This document shows positions 1 through 12,334 of a stretch of DNA of 64,000 nucleotides, in pieces. The notes beneath the pieces were generated by a model. That model worked only from the letters and a program-made list of their open reading frames with translations, searched no databases and had not been told where the DNA came from. The position numbers were made by a program, and so were the translations under genes. How positions within the stretch are numbered: position 1 is the first letter of the stretch; each line of letters opens with the position of its first letter. The DNA lies in assembly GCA_027604505.1 (NCBI GenBank), contig JADIIX010000039.1, positions 30,151 through 94,150 of the forward strand, given 5' to 3'. This stretch comes from Gonapodya sp. JEL0774. Lineage: Eukaryota > Monoblepharomycota > Monoblepharidomycetes > Monoblepharidales > Gonapodyaceae.

Positions 1-843
1 TCGGTTCCGTCCGCCTCTCACCCCCTCCGCCCCCGGGACCCCTCCGCCGGGGGGGGGGGGCGCCCGGGGGGGGGGGGGCGGGGCTGACGGTCGTGTCATG
101 TGATCGGTTCGTTGGCGTTCATGGTGGCTGAGCGGACAGATGGTGGTTTGTGGAGGTGGAGTGAATTTGAAGGACAGAAAGGGGCGAGGTGCCGTCGATG
201 ATTACGTGAGATTGGTACTCACTGCCTGCGGGTACACAGTGTGCATCATCGAATCTCCCACCCAACCTTCTCCAGCAGTTTGTCTGTACAAACTTTCTTA
301 GTTTAGTTAGTCAAGCCCCTTCAGATCTGCAATGACAAAAGTTTTCTACGATTTGGGGGTCATTATTGAACCATTGGCCATCGGTGTTCTCTATCAGTCT
401 CTATCCTGTAGTAGTTGAGCCTGAGCTTCGCAAATAAGCGAAGATAGTCGACACTGCATCTCTGGAAGCAGAGAAAATGACGCTAAAACCGTACAACCCT
501 TTGTGCGCAATAGATTATAGTTCACAAAAATGTCTCCAAGAAGAAACCAGTGGCTCTCTGAACTCTCAACATGCACCTTTATGTCGTGTGACGTCGCCCC
601 AACAGGCAGGAGACGTGCCAGAGCATCTTATACAGCTTTCACAGTATTTCTCGGCGAAAACAACAATCTCTATCTGGAAAGCGCGCTCACTCTCGCGTAG
701 TTTATTTGGGAACGGGTCGAAAATGTGAGCGACTGCTGTGCCACATAACGAGCAGGAGTAACGATTTGAATTAACATTCAAATCGACACCGGGTGACTGT
801 CACAGTTCCAAAAACGAAAATCGCACTGTTCGCACTTCATGAG
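1..843. other. Left-edge non-coding stretch with C/G-rich low-complexity start
   Basis: The first 85 bases are C-rich and then hold a run of 12 G (49-60) and a run of 13 G (66-78). The rest up to the first supported start codon has only short ORFs on both strands with no recognisable family. It probably holds the promoter and 5' UTR of the following gene. An in-frame stop at 772-774 lies upstream of that gene's first ATG. Confidence 0.6.
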
Positions 844-2640
844 ATGGGATCCGTCGAACCCAATCGTTTATTGAAACCACCAGAAATCACCACGGCGCTT
901 GCAGAAATCTATTCAAATGCAGGCGTTCCATCACTCTTTCGCAAACATCCCCGCGTCAGTGTAGAGTCTCTCGAAAAGCTTCGCTATCTCTCCGATGAAC
1001 CCCTGGACCGGTATTTGAAGAGCTCTCTCCTCGACCTGCGGAAAGACGATGCAATTGCCAGATTGCAGCTCGATTCAGATGCAGGTGACGCAGCCGCTCG
1101 GGAACTTTGGATGGCTCTAAATGACGTACCTCCTTGGGTTGACTGGGACAGGGTGAAACGCGGGCAGGTGGGAGTATTTGGAACAGCAAGATGTGGAAGT
1201 CCGATATGAAACTTCGGTGCAGCGCGTGTTCTGGTTCTTTGCTGGGCCTATGCTCCTACTCCTTCTTCACTTCTCACTCATCTTTGGTGCGTATGAGTAT
1301 TCGAGTGGAATTGATGTAAAAACTCATGTGTACTGGCGACTACACATATGCAGGAGTTTCTGCTCCCAAGATCAATAAAGTGCTCAAGGCAACGGGTTAT
1401 CTATCGAAGCCAACAAAAGTGAGAGTTTGAAGAAAGAGATATGCTTTCCTTTGACTACTGGTTATCTGAGTATCGGTGTTGATTACACGCTTTCCCACGG
1501 ACAAAGGTGACGTTCCAACGCTTGCTAGAGACTGCTTCCTGGGTTCTCTCGTGCATGGATGAAGACGGTTAGTGCCGTGTTATGAGGGTGTCTATTTCAT
1601 GAAACGCACCTGAGTATCGGCTGTCACTTAGCTCTCCGCCCTGGTCACAGTGGATGGATATCAAGCATTCGCGTTCGATTCTTGCATGGGGGTGTGCGAG
1701 CACGTCTCCAGGCTCTGGGCAAGGCGAACCCTCGTTTCTACAACGAAGTGGAAGGAGGGGTTCCCATCAATATGGTGAGCTCAATCAATTCCGTGTCGAT
1801 GTACCGTCGAGCCTTCGGGCTCATTCCATCACAATGCGCACCGACTTGCAAAGGAAGATATGTCGGCAACAATCCTTGCATTCTCTGTGGGGCCTTTGCA
1901 GCGACTATCAGTATTGGGATTCTGGGTGTCCGAGAATGAGATGGAGGATTATTGCCATCTGTGGCGATACATTGGGTACTTATCGGGTATTCCCGATGAT
2001 GTAAACCCCCTTGCAAATGGATATGATTATGCAACAAGTTTCGGAGCAAGCATTGTTTTGCAGTGAGTAGTGAGTGGATAAGGGTGAAAGAAACCGAATA
2101 TTGTTGACTAACCGATTTTCGTTTGAAGCGTTTGCTTGCCCGATGAGAGCACTGTACAACTCGCAAACGCTCTCCTCCGAGGAACTGCGATTGGAAGTGC
2201 AGAACTTCAATTGGAGGAAAACGCGGGAACTGCACTCAAGGAACCGGAAACGTCATCGTCCGACGCGTACGCCAACCTAATTTACTACTATCTCACACAA
2301 TTGACTCGTATCGTTCTCGGCAATCAGTATTGCGACTTCCTAGAATTGCCGAAATCTTGTGAACTACCTTGGAAACAAAGAGTGTACGCGTATGCTACTA
2401 TTGCGTTCTATCTGGGAACGACATACATCATGCGAATTTCGTCGGGTTTGATGGAATGTGAGTTCTGCGTACTGCAACATCAAGTCTCACAATAGGTAGA
2501 CACACTCTTTTCCCGGGGAAACAGGGCGAATTGCACGTAACAAAAGCATTATTCCCAAACTCATTGATCGAGTGTTGTCTGGCAAGCCTCTGAATTTCCG
2601 ACTGCAATATGAACCAAAAGATGAATCTCGTTCAACTTGA
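844..2640 (+). CDS. MpaB/Lcp-type (DUF2236) oxygenase-like protein
   Basis: Eight exons give one continuous protein: 844-1167, 1223-1286, 1354-1418, 1507-1567, 1632-1774, 1854-2062, 2129-2457, 2525-2640. It matches the fungal DUF2236 family, related to ER-bound MpaB and rubber oxygenase Lcp, which are haem proteins of the ER or outside the cell; the substrate here is unknown. Visible family marks are the PPWVDW block before intron 1, a PGHSGW block, the RVRFLHGGVR segment with the expected haem-region His, GVPIN, and the E-MEDYCHLWRYIGYLSGI block. I chose ATG 844 because an in-frame stop lies upstream and no earlier ATG exists; an extra 5' exon cannot be excluded. The intron at 1419-1506 must end in AAG. 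The last exon was chosen because it alone restores a family-like C-terminus (SIIPKLIDRVLSGKPLNF). Confidence 0.8.
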
Positions 2641-2796
2641 ATCAAAATAATCTGGGGAGTTATCTATTGCTTGCAAAACATGAAACAAATAACAATGTAA
2701 TTTCGAAAATGAGAAACATTTTCCAAATAATGGTGGGGAAGGCGGCGGACTGGAACCCTGACCCACGGAGAACATTCCCAGACAAGCTCCCATGAG
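2581..2796. repeat. Left arm of an imperfect inverted repeat
   Basis: This stretch, which covers the last 20 codons and the start of the 3' UTR of the DUF2236 gene, matches the reverse complement of 5142-5362 at roughly 75% by eye with small gaps. Shared blocks include GCAAGCCT, ATGAATCTCGTTCAA, ACAATGTA, TTTCGAAAATGA and GGAACCCTGA. The two arms bracket a divergent cupredoxin gene pair. Confidence 0.75.
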
Positions 2797-3307
2797 TAAA
2801 GAAGAAGAGGATTAACGAGAAACCTCTGAATTGAACGTTGAGTTTAGAATCTTGCTGCCCTGCAAGCAGTGATCGCACACTGAGCAAATACTTTCTGCCA
2901 ACCAGCCAATGAGTTGGCGCTCACAACGGAAAATGAAACTCCTTCACACCACTAGTGATGCACTCCCGAAAATGGGAAAGATACGATGTACGCCGAGTTA
3001 ATATTCAGAGGCTCGAGAGCTTAAGAGTATTGCAGTTGCATCAAGATATGAACGAGAAGTGGAGTGTGGAAACAGAGAACAGCGGAGTTGCCTCATTCGA
3101 TTAACTCTTTTGTATGCTCTTAAGGAGAATCGTAGGGTAAGAATGAGACAGAAGGAAATGGTTGCAAGTAGCAAGAAAAGTTTGGTATTTCTGTAAAACC
3201 AAGATAATGTTTCATCATTCGCAAGATTTGCTAACCGTTGTGTGCTCTCTCCTCTAACGACCTAATGTGCTTCCCCGCAACTACTCAATCTATTTCATGT
3301 ATGTACC
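2797..3307. other. Intergenic stretch between convergent genes
   Basis: About 500 bp between the inverted-repeat arm and the stop of the minus-strand cupredoxin gene. No coding pattern or repeat was recognised. Confidence 0.5.
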
Positions 3308-4226
3308 TCACATGTTTGGAATCAACGCGATACGTTGCAGCAAGCGCTTGCGGATTCTCATCATCGCTTCAGAAGATGTTCCGCCAACGATGATTGTTCC
3401 ACGCGAGCCTGTGGAAAGAATTGTGGAAGGTGAGGCGAGGGCCAAGTCCTGTAAGTAAAATGCTATTTTACCATTTGAGCAGGATCCTTCATAAGTGTTA
3501 GCAACGTAAAACGTTCCCTGGCACATCAGAGAGAACGAGTGAGATTTCATTCACAACATAATCTTTAACCAACTCACAGTTTGGTTGAGTGTGATGTTGT
3601 AAGCCCCACCAGGTTGCAGTAGTCCCGAAGAAATTATCGTGTGGTTTCCAGAAGCGCCAGCGGCTTCAGTTGCAGAAGCCCCACCCGTTGCTGTGCCACC
3701 CCCTCCACCAGCCGTGCAAGAAGTGTTTGATGATACTTGCTGCAAACTACGGAGTATATCAGAGTGTTGTGAAGAGATGCAATCTCACTTAGTCGCGTAA
3801 GTTTTAATCACGTTGCAGATTCCCCCTTGTTGTGTGAAAGAAGTTTTCAGTCATCACTCTCTGCATCATTGAGCGTTAATCCCCAAACCCTACATTGAGC
3901 TTACCTCGATCGTGTAAATAATGGTATCACCAATGTTTGCAGTTACATCGTTCGGTTGGAAAGCACTGCATGCATGTGTGGGAAACGAAAAGAAAGAGGT
4001 TATTGTCGTGCAGCGAACCTTTCTGGATAGTGAAGAAGTTCATTGCTTCGAGCCATATTCACTCCATGAGTGAATCACTCTGTTTCCTCTCCTCGTTCCC
4101 TGCTACCTTCCGCTGAGCAAGCACTCACGTTGGTGTTACCGTAACGTTGAAAGTTGCGGCATTCACGATTGAGAAAAGCGCAAGGGTGAGGAGTATGACA
4201 GGGAGGAAGTTTGAGCTGCGATTCAT
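3308..4226 (-). CDS. Secreted cupredoxin-like protein lacking copper ligands
   Basis: Six exons: 4129-4226, 3905-3965, about 3789-3824, 3578-3746, 3472-3517, 3308-3408, giving about 169 aa. It starts with a clear signal peptide (hydrophobic run ending at about residue 25), followed by FNVTVTPT, FQPNDVTANIGDTIIYTIE and GGICNV, the order seen in fungal cupredoxins. A Gly/Ala/Thr-rich insert (about residues 80-110) follows. The expected type-1 copper ligands are replaced: Cys where His is usual in GGxHNV, and Ser in the last C-x-x-G-M position (SCSNGSRG). It is divergently paired with an intact paralogue 148 bp away. Odd point: exon 3 has a two-base phase mismatch with a canonical AAG acceptor, so either the acceptor is unusual or there is a frame error. 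The C-terminus is basic and lacks an obvious GPI signal. Confidence 0.65.
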
Positions 4227-4373
4227 GGTGATGCGACAGTTTGGGTGGGTAAATTGCGTGACTGTTGCAAAAATGATGGATTTATAACAGGATTGCGGCG
4301 AACAATGCGATTGCGTCATCCTTCACATTGCTGATCAGGAGCGGAAACTCTCAGAATTTTCTCACTATCAAGA
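4227..4373. promoter_or_regulatory. Shared promoter region of divergent cupredoxin genes
   Basis: Only 147 bp separate the two opposed start codons. A TATA-like TTTATAA lies at about 4281 and suits the minus-strand gene. Its use as a bidirectional promoter is inferred from the arrangement. Confidence 0.45.
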
Positions 4374-5147
4374 ATGTCACGTATCGTCGCTGCTACTGCT
4401 CTGACACTTCTTTCCATCGCCTTTGTTGACGCTGCCGTCTGGAATGTGAGTACGAGGGTGGCATCGCTCTCCTCGTCTCTCCTCTCGGTTTAGCTCGGCA
4501 GGTCTGTACGCTCTTAGATCACCGTGGGGATCAACAATACTCTTGCATTCTCTCCTTCAAATTTGACTATCGCAGTGAACGATACGGTGGTGAGTAATCA
4601 TGTGCTTGGCTGCCGTGCAATCGATCTAAATCAGGTACTAACACATGTGGGATCGAAACAGGATTTCATATGGGCCGCTTCAGGGTGAGTTCCGCATCCC
4701 AAAAGATGTAGGGTATCCAGTGCTAACAGTGCTTTCTCTCAAGACACACTGTTCAACAAGTGAATTCCAGCACGTCGTGTGCTCCCCTGAATGCAACTCA
4801 CGGAAATACAACTGCGATACTCCTAAACTCCGAGCCAATGAACATTGATTCGGAGTACATTGTGTCTTTCCCATCGCAGGGAGTGTATCACTAGTGGGTG
4901 TGAAGGAGTTTTCGGTTCTGTAGCCAGCACCAACTCATCACCGGACTGGCAAAAAGTATTTGCTCGATAGACGGTCACTGCTTGCAGGGCAGTAAGTTTC
5001 CAAAACCAACGTTTAGTTCAGATGTCTTTCGTTTCTCATTTCCGTTCCAAAGTGCGAGGTGTAATCGTTGTCGGTAACGGAACAGCTCTTGCCCCTCTCC
5101 GTGTTTTAGACCAACGTAGACTGAGAAGGCTCATGAAAGCTGCCTGA
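4374..5147 (+). CDS. Secreted cupredoxin with intact type-1 copper site
   Basis: Six exons (4374-4445, 4518-4589, 4662-4684, 4744-4893, 4957-4991, 5053-5147) sum to exactly 149 codons (148 aa). A signal peptide (about residues 1-20) is followed by FSPSNLTIAVNDTV and FIWAASGHTVQQV. The C-terminal exons give HYICSIDGHCLQGMRGVIVV. The type-1 copper ligands are therefore visible: His in GHTV, then Cys, His and Met in the C-x(4)-H-x(4)-M arrangement. This fits a small extracellular or cell-wall plastocyanin-like domain. Its redox partner is unknown. Intron positions largely mirror the divergent paralogue, which supports origin by inverted duplication. The last exon runs into the right inverted-repeat arm. 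Confidence 0.85.
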
Positions 5148-5362
5148 AAGCATTTCTGTTCTTCGCGGCTCAGGGTTCCGCTCTGTCATCTTCCTCCGGC
5201 TTTCCGACTCTTCATTGGAAGAATTTTCGTCATTTTCGAAACTACATTGTTGTTCGTTTGAAGCTTTGCATGCAATAGAGAACTTCCCAGATTCTTTTGA
5301 TTTAACTTGAACGAGATTCATCCCTGTGTTCATATTGCCCGTTGGAACTTCACAGGCTTGCT
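5142..5362. repeat. Right arm of an imperfect inverted repeat
   Basis: Reverse-complement match to 2581-2796. It overlaps the final codons of the copper-binding cupredoxin gene and contains, on the minus strand, a decayed copy of the DUF2236 3' end. See the left arm for shared blocks. Confidence 0.75.
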
Positions 5363-5480
5363 GTTCGAAAAGTGGCGGCGAGTGTCAGCCAATAATTGGA
5401 ATTCCAATTGCAATTCCACAAGCGGATTGATCGCGCTTCAAGCCCTCTTTTTCACATCATACATTTTTTCGATACCGACT
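5230..5480 (-). pseudogene. Frameshifted 3' remnant of a DUF2236 (MpaB/Lcp-like) gene
   Basis: Read on the minus strand, the arm encodes SKPVKFQR and then, after one extra G, EHRDESRSS followed by a stop. This aligns with the end of the upstream DUF2236 protein (GKPLNFRLQYEPKDESRST). The single-base insertion puts a stop straight after the conserved part. Upstream on the same strand only a weak trace (VELQLE, compare AELQLE) is seen, so most of the gene is gone. It is a fragment, not a functional gene. Confidence 0.6.
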
Positions 5481-5931
5481 TCGGTGGGTTCGTTACTGAA
5501 ATTGGGAGACAGGTTTTTAGCCCGGCAGACCGCCAGTGAGTGTTTTCGTCAAGTACGGATGTACGAGAAACATCAATCGAATGCTTGGTGAACAAGTAGC
5601 TAGATAATCGGAGGCAAACCTGCATTGAATGAGAATTTCATTTGCAAGCTCTGTGATCGGATGGGGCCGGGGTTAGTTTGGGCTGTGAGGCACTGGTTGT
5701 TCCCACCTAACGAGTGGACCTGCAACACCAAATCCAGAAACATGAGCATCCAGGGTCAACCTCTTCCGGCACGAAATAAGGCGGTGAAAGTTCCGATCAC
5801 ACTTGTGGGTTCTTTTCGACGGAATGCTGCAACTCAGTCGCCTGTTGGCGCTCACCGCCGCCATGCGCGTTCAATCCATGTTCGACCATCACCGGACCGT
5901 TCCCATCGGACATCGACCTGGCTTGAATTTC
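5481..5931. other. Intergenic stretch upstream of the ELMO-like gene
   Basis: No coding pattern that I can assign to a family. Short plus-strand ORFs at 5307-5591 and 5625-6035 show no motif. The latter overlaps the ELMO start exon in another frame. It probably holds the ELMO promoter and 5' UTR. Confidence 0.5.
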
Positions 5932-8900
5932 ATGCCTACGCGACCTCGTGTTTCTTGAACACTCTTACCGTCGTTCCTGTGCTCCCTTTCCGCCCGTCCT
6001 CGTTCCGAACAGGTCTACAATGGAACGAAAATTGACACTACAATCGACACTTCACTGCCAGTGTCAATGGTAGTCCGCGGCCTCGTTGCAACAATCGAGC
6101 TCACACCGGCCAACGCCGCGTCCGTTTCCTCCGCGGGTTCCACCTCCCCTTCGACATCACCCCTCGAAATGAGACCCGCAAATGAAATGTGCCTCAGGAT
6201 GCTGGAAACTGACGAACTCGTTACTGACGAGGTGTGTTTTGTGAGCTTGGGAGAGGAAACTTTCTGCTGGCTTTTGTCTCTTGGAATCGATACCAGAGAG
6301 ATGTTCCATCCGAACTCGGATCAGAATGTTTCTCTGGAAGGCCGTACAGGCGTGAAGCAGACGTTGTGCTGGAGGGGTGTACCCCCCCAATGTGGCCGGC
6401 CAGAGCCTCTTGGACTTTCATTCGGAGGAACCTCTGCACAAAAACTGGGATTCGTCCACCTACTTCGTAGCCCACCAATACCGGTGTCCCACGAATAGGT
6501 TGGCGGATAGGTGGTTGGGGACCAGAAATGGTCACGGTCCGCTCTTATGGATTCCTAGAAGGTTGTGTTTGGTGAAAGCGAGGAACGTCGCAGAATTGCA
6601 ATTTTACGACAATTCCCTCTTCTTCCCCAAATATTTTGCAACCCCAGTCTCTACGCCGCCGTATCAAAGACCAAGATCACCTCAAACTCTGTCCTCACCC
6701 TACCATTGAAGCATCCGACCTTGCAGATCGTTTGCGTGCATTGACCACAACCCCCCAAGGAGCCGCTGGAGCGGATGCGAAAAGGGTACTATTTGTGTTA
6801 CAAAGATACTTGAAGGTGAGTTTTGCTGTGCTTCGCGTAGTCTATTGGAAGTGCATCCTCGTTATATGTTGCGAGCATTGCAACATAGGCAATTTGTTGC
6901 CGCGGGGATCAACCACATCATACGTTATTCATCTCAATGTGACCAGTCTTTCATTCCAAACCTATGTTTTTAATCATCCAGGAGCCTGACTTCTCGGCGT
7001 CCTTCGTCCTTCGTGGCGGTGCCCAGGCATTACAGCGTTGCGTCTCAGCAGCGGATGGGAACACACTGGCTTACGCTTTACAAGCTATGCACTATCTGGT
7101 TGAGCAAAAAGGGTGGGAGGGGCTTGATGTGGATGTAGTGGGAGGCGTGAGTGCGCTGGTGCTGGGAACACAACCCCCTCTCCCGCATAGCTTAATAGAA
7201 CCGTCTGTTGCCCCCGCCCCCGATATGACAACAATACCACTCGTTGACTCCCGGGCATCCTCACTGCAGCTTGTCACAATCCTAGTTCGTGAAGAGCTGA
7301 CAAATATCTGCCGTCCTGCAACTGCCATCCTAGCGAAGCTCGTCTCCTCCCCACCCACAGCTCCTGCTCAAACTCCTTCCGAGCCCTCCCCTACCCCTCA
7401 ACCACAAAACTCCACTGACCTCACTGGCTTCGATAGTGTCAGTTCCGCCATGTCCACACAGTCCGCGTTTCTCCCTACCCTCGTTCGCAGGCTCTCTGCA
7501 CCAGACCCAACTATGCAGCTCGCCTCGCTCCACCTACTTAATGTTCTCATCCGGCATGCTTCGCACTCGGCAAGAGATGATTTCACCCGCCAGCTCGAAG
7601 CTCTTCATTGCTCATCCCACGTGGCTCGCATGGCCCTGGTCGGCGGATCCGAGGAAGCCAAGACACATCTTGCGGAGTACCAGACCTTGGCGGTCAGAGA
7701 ACTCCACAGGAAAAAGAGGAGGGCGATAGTTTTGGATGGGAAGGCATCAGCGCACGGAAAGTTTATGCAAGAGGTGTGGTCAGCAGCGGTCGACGTTGTA
7801 GGTGGCCAGGCGGAAGGGCGAAAGTGGAGAAAAGTCGGGTTTTCGGTAAGTTCACCTCCTAAAATTGGAAAACTGATATAGTCAAGCGCGCTCTGTTGTG
7901 ACGGCTCAAAACGTGTTTTGAACCAGTCCGAAAATCCTCGTCGTGAACTAGCACGCGTCGGCGAGCTGGGGTTAGAAAATCTTCACAACTTTGTGCGCAC
8001 TTGTGGGTCCCTTCCATACGTCGGACCACCAGGAGTGGTCGCACCGACCTACCTCCAGGGACCCTCGGGGCCCGCGGCATTCGCACGTCTTCTGGCCGAG
8101 CAACAGCAGAAACCAGTCGAAAGGAGGTGCCCGGTGGCAAAGGGGAGCATGGAAGTTACAGAGATGCTGAGCGACTACTGGGAGATTGGGACTGGCTGTT
8201 AGTAAACCCAAGTTCCCTCTAAATTTTACACTAAAGTCCATATTTGCCTCCATGAATCAGACTCCACTTCAACGACTCTCCAGCCTCTGCTTCTCGCCTT
8301 CGATCAAGCGCATGCCGCAACCCTGGAACTCTGGATTCGAACCTGGCGTGACTTGGATGCTGTGCACACCTCTGAGGATGTGCAAAAAGTCTCAGCTATG
8401 GTTCGATCTCAGTTCAAGTACTCTGTTGCCGGTGTTGCCAACGCTGGAGTACCGCTTCAGCATCAAGGGCAATCGAATCAACTGCAGCAACAACCAATAT
8501 CTTCCAGCGGGGGGTCGGGAAGTGGTCCTGGTGCGGCTGCGGCGGCTCAACAGGCGGCAGCGACCGCCGTGACAGCAATGGTCGAGCGGTTCAGGAAGGA
8601 CATGCTGGAGGTGCCATTTGTGGTCATCAGGCAGAGGATGCAAAAGGAGATTGAGATGGAAGATGATCTGATGTCGAAAGCCGCGATAAAGTAAGACACG
8701 GGAAGCACGGCGTGGCCCGAGTTCTGATGGTGGTATCGGCTGTTTTAACATCTGTGATCATTGTTCCAAAGGAACCTTCGTGATGCTCTCTTCAAAGAGT
8801 CATACCAGTTTGTGAAACAGCAGCGCCTCTCGTGCCTTCAGGCTGGTGCTTGGTTTCCTGTCGTGACAACCAAGGGAAGGGTCAAGAATACACACAGATT

Positions 8901-10578
8901 TTACAGACTAACAAGCAACAGGAAAACTCTGCACTGGGCAGAGTTTCAAGGTGATGGTGTTACAGCAAGGAAACCGGACATGACGGAATTGGGAGAGAAG
9001 AGTACGTACTCGAATTTCAATGTGGATCATATTGGGCTCAACGTTTGACTCTTCTCGGCAGTCGACCTCACGAACACAATAGACATTCTCACGGGAGCAG
9101 CCGTTCCCCTCCTTTCTTCAAAGAAAATTAACGAAAATCCTGCTCTCTGCTTTTCTCTTTCGTCTTCAAGCGGCGGTGATACAGGAAATGCAGATATCTC
9201 CACTCTTGCCGATTTTTTCTGCGAGTCGCCCACCCAGTTGGCGGAGTGGGTTGACGGGTTTGGGATGCTGTTCGAGCGTAATATGTCATCCAAGGAAACG
9301 TCATCATTTGTCCAGCAATTAGCCGATACGGGCGTGAAACTCGCATTGCTAGATTTAACAGGTGACAAGGTTGACATACCATCGACAGAGCCGGATGTGC
9401 CGGAACTGCCTGTGGACGTGGACTTCTACTACCAGAGCGCAACACAACAACGAGCAGTGACCGACGTGAAAGATCAAGTTATGAAAGAGGTATTGAGAGC
9501 AGGAATTGGCGCAGCGCTTCTCGGCGGGGGGAAACCCAAGCTGCGGCCAGTGTCAGTTCCTGGTGAGAAAAAGGAGGAACTCCAAGATGGAGACTCCAAG
9601 CAGACCTCAAAGAATAGTGGACATTCTTTCATGGATTTGGGGAATGAGGCGGGTTTTAAAGACGACAAGGTGTTGGAAACAGTTGGCGCCCCAAACTCTA
9701 AACCGAAATCTATGCGGCCCCTGTCTCTCATAACGGAAAAGCCAGTACCCGCGAACATTAGAAAGCTCGGATCTGATTCTGTTTTGGTCAAATCCACGGG
9801 TGGTTTGAGCCCGACTTCCTCGCCAAAACATTCCAGACCAGAGGTCGGCAAAACAATATCATCAAGCTCCTCATTAAGGAGTAATACAGTCCAAACTCAC
9901 GAGTCAGACGGATTTCATGGAAAGGACAGTCAGCAAAAGAACTCCACGATTGCGAACGATGACTGCGTTGGTCCGATCGACGAAGTCCTCATCCAAGACC
10001 ACAATGTGAAATCACCTCCTGTACAACCAGACGCGGTGGGCTCTGTGGAAAAGTCGGCGGGTGACATTTCCCTCCCATCTTCAACAGTCATCCAGAAATC
10101 GAAAAACAATGAGTCGTCACGGACCTCTTCAAATCAAAGGCTGGAAAAGAATTCCGGCGGAATAGATATAACACTGAAGGTCAAGTTGGAAAATGAAACG
10201 GATGAGGCTTCACCTCAATTGGATGAACCTCCGTACGCAGTAACTGACACCGCGGATGCATCACCGTCAATCATTGGAGCGCCTCTCTATGCACGTAATT
10301 CCGAATCGTCGGATTCCAGAGCTCAAGGTTCGTTTTAAATTGCAGTCACTTGGTTCACGAGGATTTTCTCGACTTCCTGTCGGTCTCCCTTGAATCGTTT
10401 ACAAGCAAACGAATTTATCCCCCGTGGACCCTCTCCAGAACAACGCGACCCCACGAGAACGGCACCATCCGTCGACTCTTCTACAGCCAAGCAACCCCAG
10501 GAATCATTGCTTTCAGGACGAAGAGAGGGAGAGGATGATGTTGAAAGACGAGATATCCCCGAACAGCAGCTCCAGTAG
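5932..10578 (+). CDS. ELMO/CED-12 family protein (Rac-GEF partner)
   Basis: Nine exons (5932-5949, 6013-6231, 6648-6815, 6982-7845, 7927-8197, 8261-8690, 8772-9001, 9062-10327, 10406-10578) total exactly 1213 codons (1212 aa). Order: an N-terminal ubiquitin-like segment (VYNGTKIDTTID to HLKL); an armadillo-like helical region (about residues 90-400) with the Ala/Pro-rich loop common in the family; the ELMO domain (GFSSENPRRELARVGELGL onward); a Gln/Ala/Gly-rich loop; a PH-like domain (VKQQRLSCLQAGAWF, about 660-750); and a long Ser/Pro/Lys-rich tail to the end. Family members work with DOCK-type exchange factors to activate Rac and steer actin. The DOCK partner is not in this window. Intron 2 is unusually long (416 bp). 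The tail of about 440 aa looks disordered and lineage-specific. Confidence 0.88.
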
Positions 10579-10632
10579 CAGTAGCAACATTCATATTTGT
10601 CACATTCTACCAATTTGTTTATGGCATAGGCT

Positions 10633-12334
<1,702 letters not shown>

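Noticed and set aside
49-84. Telomere-like end
   Set aside because: Plain G-runs without a repeated telomeric unit such as TTAGGG.
793-843. GTG start for the DUF2236 gene
   Set aside because: Nuclear fungal genes start with ATG; the first in-frame ATG is 844.
2660-2887. 75-aa minus-strand ORF next to the DUF2236 gene
   Set aside because: It overlaps the inverted-repeat arm and 3' UTR and has no counterpart ORF in the other arm.
2581-5362. Transposon bounded by inverted repeats
   Set aside because: No transposase, no target-site duplication, and the arms contain coding sequence of the neighbouring gene; duplication explains it better.
5625-6035. Possible DUF4436-type membrane protein
   Set aside because: The resembling parts (KIDTTID, VVRGLVATIEL) are explained in full by the N-terminal segment of the ELMO gene; no membrane segments follow.
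8331-8348. tRNA T-loop-like GGATTCGAACC
   Set aside because: It lies inside ELMO exon 6 (LELWIRTWRD) and no acceptor stem or anticodon arm fits around it.
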